NCBI GenBank assembly: GCA_007845485.1
Contig: SDRW01000001.1
Coordinates: forward strand, 62,001-126,000
DNA: 64,000 nucleotides
Reading direction: 5' to 3'
Source of the DNA: TM7 phylum sp. oral taxon 348
GTDB lineage: Bacteria > Patescibacteriota > Saccharimonadia > Saccharimonadales > Saccharimonadaceae
A model generated the notes under the pieces. That model saw only the letters and a program-made list of their open reading frames with translations, was not told where the DNA came from and ran no database searches. The position numbers were made by a program, and so were the translations under genes. Positions 9,587 to 17,667 of the stretch are shown in pieces (the stretch's first letter is position 1; every line of letters starts with the position of its first letter).

Positions 9587-10603
9587 TTAGTAGTTAATAG
9601 CACGACCAATATCAGCCACAAGTTCAATTAACCTATTACTATACCCCCATTCATTGTCGTACCAAATACAAACCTTTACTAAATTACCATCCACTACTCT
9701 GGTTAAAGCTAAATCAACGATACCTGAGTAACTACTTCCTATATAATCACGGCTCACGAGAGGATTATCACTAACAGTTAAAACACCCTGGTAGAATGGC
9801 TCCTTGGAGGCTTTTATAAATACACCATTAACCTCTTCAACTGTTACATCTCTACTCAACAATACAGTTACATCACTAATAGAAACTACTGGCGTTGGAA
9901 CACGCATACTAATGCCATCAAATTTACCTCTAAGTCCTGGTAAGACTTTAGTTACAGCTATAGCAGCTCCTGTACTAGTTGGTACAATATTTTCAGCGGC
10001 ATTGCGACCTTCACGGGGGTCTTTTGCTGGAGCATCTTGAACTTTTTGGCTGGCAGTGTAGCTATGCACTGTAGTAAGCATAGATTTCTCAATACCAAAA
10101 TTTGCATCTAAAATAGCCATAGCCGCACCTAAACTATTGGTTGTACAGCTAGCATTGCTTACAACTGGGGTAGAAGTTATAATTTTCTCATCATTTGCTC
10201 CCAATACAATGGTATCTACATCTTCAGATTTAGTGGGGCCACTTATAACTACACGCTTTGCACCCGCCTGAATATGTTTAGACGCATCTTCTGATTTTGT
10301 AAAAAATCCTGTTGACTCAATAACAACATCTATAGACATTCCACGCCATGGGAGCGACTTTGGATCACGTTCACTTAAAACAGCTATGTGTTTACCATCA
10401 ACAATAATACCAGTATCATCACTAGATACATCATATTGATAAGTTCCATAATTACTATCATATTTTAATAGGTATGCCAAAGTTTTTGTATCTGTTAGAT
10501 CATTTATTGCAACGACTTCTATATCGCTGCGCTCAAATGCAATTTTAAAAGCGCTCCTTCCGATTCTTCCGAATCCATTAATTGCAACTCGAGTCACACT
10601 CAT
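9587..10603 (-). CDS. gap: Type I glyceraldehyde-3-phosphate dehydrogenase
   Basis: 338 aa. NAD-binding motif NGFGRIGR lies at residues 9-16, the catalytic Cys in SNASCTTN at about residue 153, and the C-terminal WYDNEWGYSNR is conserved. It oxidises glyceraldehyde-3-P to 1,3-bisphosphoglycerate and so connects the downstream pentose-phosphate/aldolase genes to lower glycolysis. It is the first gene of the minus-strand carbon operon and has a G-rich Shine-Dalgarno (GGGGGGA) 6-7 nt before the ATG. Its promoter region is shared, divergently, with rel. Type I with standard catalytic residues suggests a catabolic NAD-linked enzyme. Confidence 0.97.
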   Translation of the reverse strand: MSVTRVAINGFGRIGRSAFKIAFERSDIEVVAINDLTDTKTLAYLLKYDSNYGTYQYDVSSDDTGIIVDGKHIAVLSERDPKSLPWRGMSIDVVIESTGFFTKSEDASKHIQAGAKRVVISGPTKSEDVDTIVLGANDEKIITSTPVVSNASCTTNSLGAAMAILDANFGIEKSMLTTVHSYTASQKVQDAPAKDPREGRNAAENIVPTSTGAAIAVTKVLPGLRGKFDGISMRVPTPVVSISDVTVLLSRDVTVEEVNGVFIKASKEPFYQGVLTVSDNPLVSRDYIGSSYSGIVDLALTRVVDGNLVKVCIWYDNEWGYSNRLIELVADIGRAINY

Positions 10604-10676
10604 TCTGTCCCCCCATTTTAATATAATAATGTTAATGCTTTTGCTTGTTATTGTACAACATTATTATTATCCTGTA

Positions 10677-10705
10677 TAGACTTTTGTAGAGTGTCAACTT
10701 ATAAT
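10677..10705 (+). promoter_or_regulatory. Sigma-70-type promoter of rel, giving a leaderless start
   Basis: TAGACT (10677-10682), a 17-nt spacer, then a perfect TATAAT (10700-10705). Only 7 nt (TATTAGT) separate the -10 box from the ATG at 10713, so the transcription start would coincide with the start codon. A TTGACA on the opposite strand (10692-10697) lies inside this promoter and could be the -35 of the divergent gap operon, in which case the two promoters would overlap. Confidence 0.65.
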
Positions 10706-10712
10706 TATTAGT

Positions 10713-12278
10713 ATGAAGCGTCGTGAACTATTAGATCTAGCCAAACAGCTTTATACTGAAGATGAAATATTTGAACTTGAACTTGCAATTGATTTCGCAA
10801 CCCATGCCCATTATGGTCAAAAACGCAAAAGCGGAGAGTCCTATATAACCCACCCTCTAGCAGTAGCTGGAATCTTAATTGATTGGGCAATGGATATAGA
10901 CACTATTTTAGCAGGTGTTCTGCATGACACCATAGAAGATACTGACGCAACACTAGATGAAATTGAATCTTTATTTGGGCACGATGTAGCATTTTTGGTC
11001 GACGGCGTAACCAAGGTTGGTAGAGCTCGCGCTGGTATGAAAAACCTAGAAAATTATCTACCACAGACCACCGATAACCTTTCCAAATTATTAGTAGCCG
11101 TTAGTCAAGATGTTCGAGTAATAATCATTAAACTTGCCGATAGATTACATAACTTACGTACATTAAAATATATGAGTGAGGAAAAGCAAAAGAAAATCGC
11201 TAAAGAGAGTTTGGATGTATTTGGCAGAATGGCTGACAGATTAGGAATGGGTCAGGTCCGTATGCAAATAGAGGAACTAGCTTTTAGTTATTTAGATCCT
11301 CACGAATTTAATCACCTTCGTAATATTATGAAAAAACGATTAGGTAAAAGTACTCGAAAACTTGGCGCAGTTAGGATTGAAGTTGAAAAGCGACTAAAGA
11401 ACGAAAATATATCTTTCGAAATCAATGGTCGAGTCAAAAGCATCTACAGCTTATATAAAAAACTTAAAAAAGTAAATGGCAATATTGATGATATTTATGA
11501 TCTAATGGCCCTAAGAATTATAGTTAATACTAATGAGGATTGCTACCGTGTCCTCGGTATACTACATAGCATGTATCAACCCATGATTGCACGAATTAAA
11601 GACTATATTTCAGTGCCAAAACCAAATGGATATCAAAGCCTTCATACTACTGTTATAACTCCAAATAAACATATAGTAGAATTTCAAATACGAACTTACG
11701 AAATGCATGAGTACGCAGAACGTGGTTTAGCTGCTAGCTTTCATTATCACGATCAAAAGAGCAGTAAAGATTACACAAGGAAGAGGAAAATTTCGCAATT
11801 ACCTCCTCAGCTACAATGGATTACAAGACTCCAAGAAATTGCACAGCAGCTCACAAATAACGAGGAAATAAGTCGCGAACAATTAAATATAGATTTATTT
11901 AATGATCGAATTTTTGTCTATTCACCAAAAGGCGATATTTATAATCTTCCAGAAGGGTCTTTGCCTTTAGATTTTGCCTATTTAATACATACCGACATCG
12001 GTAAACATGCTTATGCTTTCAAAGTTAATGGTTCTATACAAGCATTTGATAAGCCTCTAGCAAATGGAGATATGGTAGAAATTATCACAAGAAAAACTAC
12101 TATCCCAAAGAAAGAATGGCTAGATTTAACCATCACTAGCCATGCACGATCAAAAATACGTAACCAATTAAAAAGAAATACATCTGTAGGCGCCTTAGAG
12201 ACACTAGTGCGAACCAATGAAATAATTCGTAGAAAAACAAAAACAGATCGCAATGAATCAAAAAACGCCTGCAACTAA
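10713..12278 (+). CDS. rel: Bifunctional (p)ppGpp synthetase/hydrolase, Rel type without ACT domain
   Basis: 521 aa against about 700-750 for full-length Rel/SpoT. The HD hydrolase domain spans about residues 20-180 (H47, HDTIED at 71-76, RLHNLRTLKY near 143). The synthetase domain covers about 235-345 (DIYDLMALRIIV; ARIKDYISVPKPNGYQSLH). The RxKD motif in RIKDYI is the form found in bifunctional enzymes rather than the ExDD of synthetase-only RelA. A TGS domain (DRIFVYSPKGDIYNLPEG) follows, and the protein ends soon after, lacking the C-terminal zinc-finger/ACT region that senses ribosome state. Regulation of this truncated form may therefore differ. A terminator hairpin overlaps its stop codon. 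Confidence 0.93.
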   Translation: MKRRELLDLAKQLYTEDEIFELELAIDFATHAHYGQKRKSGESYITHPLAVAGILIDWAMDIDTILAGVLHDTIEDTDATLDEIESLFGHDVAFLVDGVTKVGRARAGMKNLENYLPQTTDNLSKLLVAVSQDVRVIIIKLADRLHNLRTLKYMSEEKQKKIAKESLDVFGRMADRLGMGQVRMQIEELAFSYLDPHEFNHLRNIMKKRLGKSTRKLGAVRIEVEKRLKNENISFEINGRVKSIYSLYKKLKKVNGNIDDIYDLMALRIIVNTNEDCYRVLGILHSMYQPMIARIKDYISVPKPNGYQSLHTTVITPNKHIVEFQIRTYEMHEYAERGLAASFHYHDQKSSKDYTRKRKISQLPPQLQWITRLQEIAQQLTNNEEISREQLNIDLFNDRIFVYSPKGDIYNLPEGSLPLDFAYLIHTDIGKHAYAFKVNGSIQAFDKPLANGDMVEIITRKTTIPKKEWLDLTITSHARSKIRNQLKRNTSVGALETLVRTNEIIRRKTKTDRNESKNACN

Positions 12279-12291
12279 ATCAGGCGTTTTT
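12261..12291. terminator. Bidirectional intrinsic terminator between rel and ppa
   Basis: 11-bp perfect stem AAAAACGCCTG / CAGGCGTTTTT with a 9-nt loop. T-runs are present on both strands because the stem ends are A/T homopolymers. The left arm and loop contain the last codons and TAA of rel, so the hairpin overlaps coding sequence. It also lies 18 nt past the ppa stop and can end both convergent transcripts. Confidence 0.9.
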
Positions 12292-12309
12292 ATTATTGTT
12301 TTACGCTAC

Positions 12310-12840
12310 TTAACGATTATTCCAGCGAGAAATTGCATCTTTTACAACGCTCTTAGCTTCGTCAATATCGCCCCAAGATTCTACCTTTGTTGTACCAGGT
12401 TTTTTCATATCCTTATAGTGGTTAAAATGAAATTCAATCTGTTTGATTAATTGACTAGGTACATCTTCAAGAGAATTAATAGAATTGCCATTATTGCGAT
12501 CATCAGCTGGTACGGCTACTATCTTATCATCAACCTCGCCATCATCAACAAACTTCATCACTCCAATTATTTTAGCTTCAAGATATACACCAGTACTAAG
12601 TGGCTTGTCAGTTAAAAGTAAGACATCTAGTTCATCACCATCTTCATCAAGAGTTTGTGGTATAAACCCATAATTAGTCGGCTTAGCAAACACGATAGGC
12701 TCATCTCGGTCTAGTTTAAAAAGCTTTTTTTTTCTATCCCATTCAATTTTATGATTAGATCCGCATGGAATTTCATTAACAACATTAATAAAACCTTCCT
12801 CTACATTTCCAGGTGTAAGAACTTCGTTAAAATCTCCCAT
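12310..12840 (-). CDS. ppa: Inorganic pyrophosphatase, family I
   Basis: 176 aa, the usual bacterial length. EIPCGSNHKIE corresponds to the EIPkGS.xKYE start of the fold; NYGFIPQT and the signature DEDGDELDVLLL carry the Mg2+-binding aspartates; DDGEVDDKIVAVP is the next acidic cluster. It hydrolyses pyrophosphate from polymerisation and tRNA charging. An AGAGGAG Shine-Dalgarno precedes the ATG. It converges on rel and shares the terminator at 12261-12291. Confidence 0.97.
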   Translation of the reverse strand: MGDFNEVLTPGNVEEGFINVVNEIPCGSNHKIEWDRKKKLFKLDRDEPIVFAKPTNYGFIPQTLDEDGDELDVLLLTDKPLSTGVYLEAKIIGVMKFVDDGEVDDKIVAVPADDRNNGNSINSLEDVPSQLIKQIEFHFNHYKDMKKPGTTKVESWGDIDEAKSVVKDAISRWNNR

Positions 12841-12893
12841 AATATAACTCCTCTTTTTTATAATTACACTATTAGTATACCACTTTTAATATT

Positions 12894-13820
12894 TCAATGT
12901 TTTTGCGATTCTAAATATTCACGAATAGATAGCGCCGCAGAGGCACCCTCTCCTACAGCACTAGCAATCTGCATAGTCGCACCGCTTCTTACATCACCAC
13001 TAGCAAAAATACCAGGTATATTAGTTTCCAATCGAGAATTAGTTTTTATTAGACCTTGTTCATCAAGTTCAATACCACTTCCTTGAAGAAATCCAGTATT
13101 AGGATTTAGTCCAATAAATACAAAGACGCCTTCTACCTCAAGCTGCTTTATATCGTCTTCTTGATTAATTTCTATCCCATTAATTTTACCTTCTAAGCTT
13201 AAGATCTTTTGAGGGGTAGTTTTTAGATGAACGGTAATTTTTCCTTCGTCTATGTATTTTTTAAGCTCCTTCTGTAAAACATCGCTAGCCCTAATTTTGC
13301 TACGAACCAATAAATCTATATGTGAAGCAAAACGTGTCAAAAATATAGCTTCTTGAATAGCAGAATTTCCACCGCCAATGACTGCTATTTTTTTATCTCT
13401 ATAGAAAGCTCCATCACAAGTTGCACAATAATGTACTCCCTTGCCGTAAAAATCATCTTCACCAGGCATACCAGTTTTCTTATAGCTACTACCCGTTGCG
13501 ATTAATACAGCATCAGCCAATATGGGTTTATTATCAACTATAATCTCAATTGCATTATTAAGTTTTTTTACAGATGAAACTTCGCCAAACTCAATATCTG
13601 CACCAAAGCGTTCAGCCTGAGATTGGAATTGATTAGCCAAAATCATACCTTCCACGCCACTAGGAAAACCTGGATAGTTTTCAACTTTGTCAGTGATAGC
13701 CGCCAATCCTCCAACTACACCTTTCTCATATAGGACAGTTGGAATATCTTCGCGAGTAGTATAAATAGCGGCTGCTAAAGCACTAGGACCAGCACCTATT
13801 ATTGCTAAACTTTTTTTCAT
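12894..13820 (-). CDS. trxB: Thioredoxin-disulfide reductase
   Basis: 308 aa, low-molecular-weight type. FAD-binding GAGPSALAAAIYT is at the N-terminus, the redox-active CATC in HYCATCDGAF near residue 131, the NADPH motif GGGNSAIQEA next, and the terminal FAD motif GIFASGDVRSG. It passes electrons from NADPH to thioredoxin. Its start overlaps the stop of the upstream FKBP gene by one base (13820), with GGAGGG as Shine-Dalgarno inside that gene. No thioredoxin gene is visible in the window. Confidence 0.96.
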   Translation of the reverse strand: MKKSLAIIGAGPSALAAAIYTTREDIPTVLYEKGVVGGLAAITDKVENYPGFPSGVEGMILANQFQSQAERFGADIEFGEVSSVKKLNNAIEIIVDNKPILADAVLIATGSSYKKTGMPGEDDFYGKGVHYCATCDGAFYRDKKIAVIGGGNSAIQEAIFLTRFASHIDLLVRSKIRASDVLQKELKKYIDEGKITVHLKTTPQKILSLEGKINGIEINQEDDIKQLEVEGVFVFIGLNPNTGFLQGSGIELDEQGLIKTNSRLETNIPGIFASGDVRSGATMQIASAVGEGASAALSIREYLESQKH

Positions 13821-14521
13821 TAAAGAGACCCTCCTTCTGACAATAAATCTTTTGGTAATTCTGGAGCTTTCAGATTACTCTTTTCTATGGCAAAAATTAT
13901 AAATTTTAGAGGTGAATTCGCAGGAATATCTTCACCACGGGATTTATCACCATACGCTAGATTAGCGGGAATCGTCAATTCTCGTACGCCTCCTATCTTC
14001 ATTCCAATTACACCGCGTTGCCAGCCAGGTATTGCTGAAGAGGGATTAAATGGTGCACTCATTTTGCCATCCTTCGCTGAAGTATCAAAAATCTTACCCT
14101 TATCATTCCAGCCGATATAGTAAGCTCGCATGTCATCAGGCGTTTTAACTTCATTACCATCGCCCTGTTTCAAATCTTTTATACCAAGTTCAGTAACCTT
14201 TGAACCATCAAACGGTTGAGCATATGACTTATAAGATTCAACCTCAGCAAGATATTTAGGACCAAGTTCATTGGCTTCAGCTGTTACTTTTTTCTGAAAT
14301 TCTTCATTCTCTTGTTGATATTTTTTAATAGCCTCGCTTAACTTAGCTTGCTTTTCAGTTTGTTCCTTTAGGTCAATTTCCTGATTTTTGCTAGCTACAA
14401 TCATAATAAAGAATGAACCAATTGTACCAATAGCCATAACTACAGCAATAACAATAATTCCAATCCTCTGAGTCTTAGAAGTCGTCGACGACATATTCCC
14501 CCTATTCTTATAATCCTGCAA
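13820..14521 (-). CDS. Membrane-anchored FKBP-type peptidyl-prolyl cis-trans isomerase
   Basis: 233 aa. One transmembrane helix (about residues 17-40) is followed by a Gln/Glu/Lys-rich coiled-coil (about 42-100) and a C-terminal FKBP domain (GWNDKGKIFDTS, PGWQRGVIGMKIGGVRELTIP, AYGDKSRGEDIP). The domain would lie outside the membrane and assist folding of exported proteins. Coupling to trxB (1-nt overlap) suggests a link between export folding and redox, though trxB itself is cytoplasmic. FKBP core residues around PGW and LAYG are intact, so enzyme activity is plausible. Confidence 0.92.
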   Translation of the reverse strand: MQDYKNRGNMSSTTSKTQRIGIIVIAVVMAIGTIGSFFIMIVASKNQEIDLKEQTEKQAKLSEAIKKYQQENEEFQKKVTAEANELGPKYLAEVESYKSYAQPFDGSKVTELGIKDLKQGDGNEVKTPDDMRAYYIGWNDKGKIFDTSAKDGKMSAPFNPSSAIPGWQRGVIGMKIGGVRELTIPANLAYGDKSRGEDIPANSPLKFIIFAIEKSNLKAPELPKDLLSEGGSL

Positions 14522-14553
14522 GAAATTATAACATAAATATGATATTCATTCTA

Positions 14554-16332
14554 CTAGCCAGCAATATCAAATTTCTGCAGCTTCTTTTTAGCATCTTTTG
14601 TTGCGCTGACTTGAATATTAAGAAGCTGACTATAGATTCCATTAGTTTTTGCAAGCTCGAATGGAGTGCCAATCTCATCAACCTTACCATCTTTCAGTGT
14701 AACTATTTTATCTACATTAGCTATAGTACTTAATCTATGGGCTATAATTAATGTGGTGCGTCCTTTCATTAATCTGTCTAAAGCCCTTTGAACTTCATAC
14801 TCGGCATAGCTATCTAAGGCAGAAGTAGCTTCATCTAAAATCAAAACTGGAGCGTCTTTTAAAATAGCCCTCGCAATTGCAATACGCTGTCTTTGGCCAC
14901 CACTCAATTTAACTCCTCGCTCACCCACCATTGTATCAAATCCGTTTTCTAATTCATTAATAAACCCAAGAGCATTAGCAGCTCTAGCTGCTCGTTCAAT
15001 ATCTCTATTACTTGCTTTTGGATTTGCATAGGCAATATTCTCACGTACAGTACCACTGAATAAAATTGCATCCTGGAAAACTGTAGCAATCTTACTGCGT
15101 AGTGCGTTCGTATTTAGGTCCGCTATATTCTTATTATTTATAGAGATTTTTCCGCTGCTCGGAGAATAGAGCTTCATTAATAAATTAGATAGTGTAGTTT
15201 TACCACCACCACTAGCGCTAACTAGAGCCAACTTTTCGCCTGGCTCTATGACAAAACTTACATTTCTTATTATTGGCTTATCATCGTAAGCAAAAGTTAC
15301 ATCTTCATATTCTACTCTAGCCACGTTAGATGTTATTTTTTCGCCGCCCTTTTTAGCAATTTCAGGAGTTTCTAACATAACTTTTGCGTAATCTTTACTA
15401 TTTGCAACAGCGCGCTGATACATATCGACAAAAAAACTCATGTTTTGCATAGGTCGACTAGTCTGTTGAAGCAGGGTTATTATTAGGATTAGATCACCCA
15501 TTGTAATTTGCCCTTTTGCGGCGCGCCAGAATAAAATAGCATAGACGATAATGTAAACCGATACCTGAACTAGCGACCTAATCGTGTCCATGGAGTGCCA
15601 ATACTTTGATTGATATTTAGTTATATCAACAGTTTGGTTAAAATTTTTAGCAAAAAATCTAGATTCACGACGTTCTGTTCCAAAACTTTTCACTAGACGT
15701 ATATTACCAATTACTTCTGAAAATCTACCCCTTGCAATATCAAGATGTTGATTTTTATCGTCCTCCATCTTTTGCCATTTCTTACTGGTGAGCATAGTTA
15801 TGTATATGTAAATCGGAATCTGCAAAACTACAATAATAGCGATTTCCCATGAGTACCAAAGCATCACACCAACAGATATAACAACAGTCAAAAGCATTTG
15901 CAAAAGAACATTACTAAACATATTAATAAACCTAGTAACATCAGCAATTGCACGATCAAGTCGGCTAATAATTTTACCTGTATTTTCATTATCATAGTAA
16001 GATTGAGGTAAAATTAATAGATGATCATAATATACACAACTTAATTTAAACCGCATTTTTGCCGCCAAAACATCGCCTATATAGCCATTAATGTTACCCA
16101 AAATAGCACTGCTAATATAACTGATCGCTAATATAATCAATAACAATATTAGATAATCTAATTTTAAAGCTGTTTTGCTAGATATTGATAACGATATTGT
16201 ATCCGTAGCAAATTTAATGACAAAAGGAGCAATCATATCAAGTAAGGCAATCAAAATACCAGCAATCGCTACAAATATAACGTATTTATAAAGACCTCGG
16301 GCATAGCCAAATAATCTAAAAATATCTTTCAT
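14554..16332 (-). CDS. ABC exporter half-transporter (fused membrane and ATPase domains)
   Basis: 592 aa. The N-terminal ~320 residues form a six-helix type I exporter domain. The nucleotide-binding domain has Walker A SASGGGKTTLSN, Q-loop FQDAILF, signature LSGGQRQRIAIARA, Walker B LILDEATSALDS and H-loop AHRLSTIA. It should function as a dimer. Relatives include MsbA-like lipid flippases and multidrug or peptide exporters, and the substrate is not deducible. There is no adjacent partner, so a homodimer is likely. It is divergent from eno, with 45 nt between the starts. Confidence 0.93.
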   Translation of the reverse strand: MKDIFRLFGYARGLYKYVIFVAIAGILIALLDMIAPFVIKFATDTISLSISSKTALKLDYLILLLIILAISYISSAILGNINGYIGDVLAAKMRFKLSCVYYDHLLILPQSYYDNENTGKIISRLDRAIADVTRFINMFSNVLLQMLLTVVISVGVMLWYSWEIAIIVVLQIPIYIYITMLTSKKWQKMEDDKNQHLDIARGRFSEVIGNIRLVKSFGTERRESRFFAKNFNQTVDITKYQSKYWHSMDTIRSLVQVSVYIIVYAILFWRAAKGQITMGDLILIITLLQQTSRPMQNMSFFVDMYQRAVANSKDYAKVMLETPEIAKKGGEKITSNVARVEYEDVTFAYDDKPIIRNVSFVIEPGEKLALVSASGGGKTTLSNLLMKLYSPSSGKISINNKNIADLNTNALRSKIATVFQDAILFSGTVRENIAYANPKASNRDIERAARAANALGFINELENGFDTMVGERGVKLSGGQRQRIAIARAILKDAPVLILDEATSALDSYAEYEVQRALDRLMKGRTTLIIAHRLSTIANVDKIVTLKDGKVDEIGTPFELAKTNGIYSQLLNIQVSATKDAKKKLQKFDIAG

Positions 16333-16364
16333 ATCGCACCCTATTATATCATCTATTTTTTTGT

Positions 16365-16370
16365 TATTAT
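16365..16370 (+). promoter_or_regulatory. -10 element of eno, leaderless arrangement
   Basis: TATTAT lies exactly 7 nt before the eno ATG (16378), the same geometry as at rel. No Shine-Dalgarno fits in this spacing. The -35 is not distinct. Confidence 0.45.
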
Positions 16371-16377
16371 ATTACTT

Positions 16378-17664
16378 ATGGTAAATGTAAGTATCTCTAA
16401 AATTATAGGCCGCCAGATTCTTGATTCCCGCGGCAATCCTACAACGGAAGCTGATGTTATTTTAAGCGATGGATCTTTTGGGCGTGCATCTGTACCATCA
16501 GGTGCAAGTACTGGCAGTCACGAAGCTGTCGAATTGCGTGATGGCGGAGACTACTTTAATGGTAAAGGCGTACAAAATGCCGTAAATAATATCAACAAAG
16601 TTATAGCCCCAGTTTTAATTTCTCAGAAAGCCAGCGATCAACGATATATAGATAGCATAATGCAAAAATTAGACGGGACTCCCAATAAGTCAAATTTAGG
16701 AGCAAATTCTATACTAGCAGTAAGTTTGGCTGTCGCTAAAGCTATGGCAAATAGTAAAAAATTAGAATTTCATGATTATATAGCCCAAATAGCCGACACT
16801 ACAAAAGAGCAATCTTTACCATTACCAATGATGAATGTTATGAATGGCGGTCAACATGCCGCTGGAAGTACAGATATACAGGAATTTATGATAATACCTC
16901 ATATGGCTGATAATATCAATCAAGCAGTTGAAATAGGTGCAAATATATTTCATAACTTAGCAAAAGTTTTAAAAAATCACGGCTACATGACTACAGTAGG
17001 AGACGAAGGTGGTTATGCACCTAAAGTTGTTCATGGAAATAGTGAACCACTTAACCATATAATGGAAGCAATCAATCTGTCAGGATATAAACCTGACACG
17101 CAAGTCTCATTAGGTCTTGATGTAGCATCAACAGAATTTTTTAAAGACAGTATTTATACTCTATCGACAGAGAATAGAGATCTAAATTCAGAGGAAATGA
17201 TTAATTGGCTTGATGAATTATCTAATAAATATCCGCTAATTTCGATTGAAGACGGACTAGCAGAAGATGATTGGGATAGCTGGAAAAATCTTACTGACAG
17301 ACTAGGTAAAAAACTACAGTTAGTTGGTGATGATTTATTAGTTACAAATACAAGTTTGCTTCAAAAGGCAATTAAAAATGGGGCTGGAAATGCAATATTA
17401 ATCAAACCAAATCAAATAGGTTCACTCACAGAAACAATTGATGCGGTATTAATGGCAAAAAAGGCGAACTGGCGAACGATAATATCCCATAGATCAGGAG
17501 AAACAGAGGATACTTCAATAGCTCATATTGCGGTAGGTTTGGGCGCTGGGCAGATTAAAACTGGTTCTCTATCGCGAACAGATCGTATTGCAAAATACAA
17601 CGAACTTATGCGTATAGCTGAACTTAATCCTAATTTGAAACTCGCCCACCCTTTTAGAGGTTGA
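16378..17664 (+). CDS. eno: Enolase
   Basis: 428 aa. Converts 2-phosphoglycerate to phosphoenolpyruvate. RQILDSRGNPTTEADV, GANSILAVSLA, SIEDGLAEDDW (metal ligand Glu/Asp), LVGDDLLVTN, and the signature ILIKPNQIGSLTET with catalytic Lys are all present, as is the HRSGETED loop. It starts leaderlessly and is followed after 3 nt by the dehydrogenase-PGM fusion gene, so enzymes for consecutive steps (PGM, enolase) and for lactate formation are encoded by one transcript. Confidence 0.98.
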   Translation: MVNVSISKIIGRQILDSRGNPTTEADVILSDGSFGRASVPSGASTGSHEAVELRDGGDYFNGKGVQNAVNNINKVIAPVLISQKASDQRYIDSIMQKLDGTPNKSNLGANSILAVSLAVAKAMANSKKLEFHDYIAQIADTTKEQSLPLPMMNVMNGGQHAAGSTDIQEFMIIPHMADNINQAVEIGANIFHNLAKVLKNHGYMTTVGDEGGYAPKVVHGNSEPLNHIMEAINLSGYKPDTQVSLGLDVASTEFFKDSIYTLSTENRDLNSEEMINWLDELSNKYPLISIEDGLAEDDWDSWKNLTDRLGKKLQLVGDDLLVTNTSLLQKAIKNGAGNAILIKPNQIGSLTETIDAVLMAKKANWRTIISHRSGETEDTSIAHIAVGLGAGQIKTGSLSRTDRIAKYNELMRIAELNPNLKLAHPFRG

Positions 17665-17667
17665 TTT

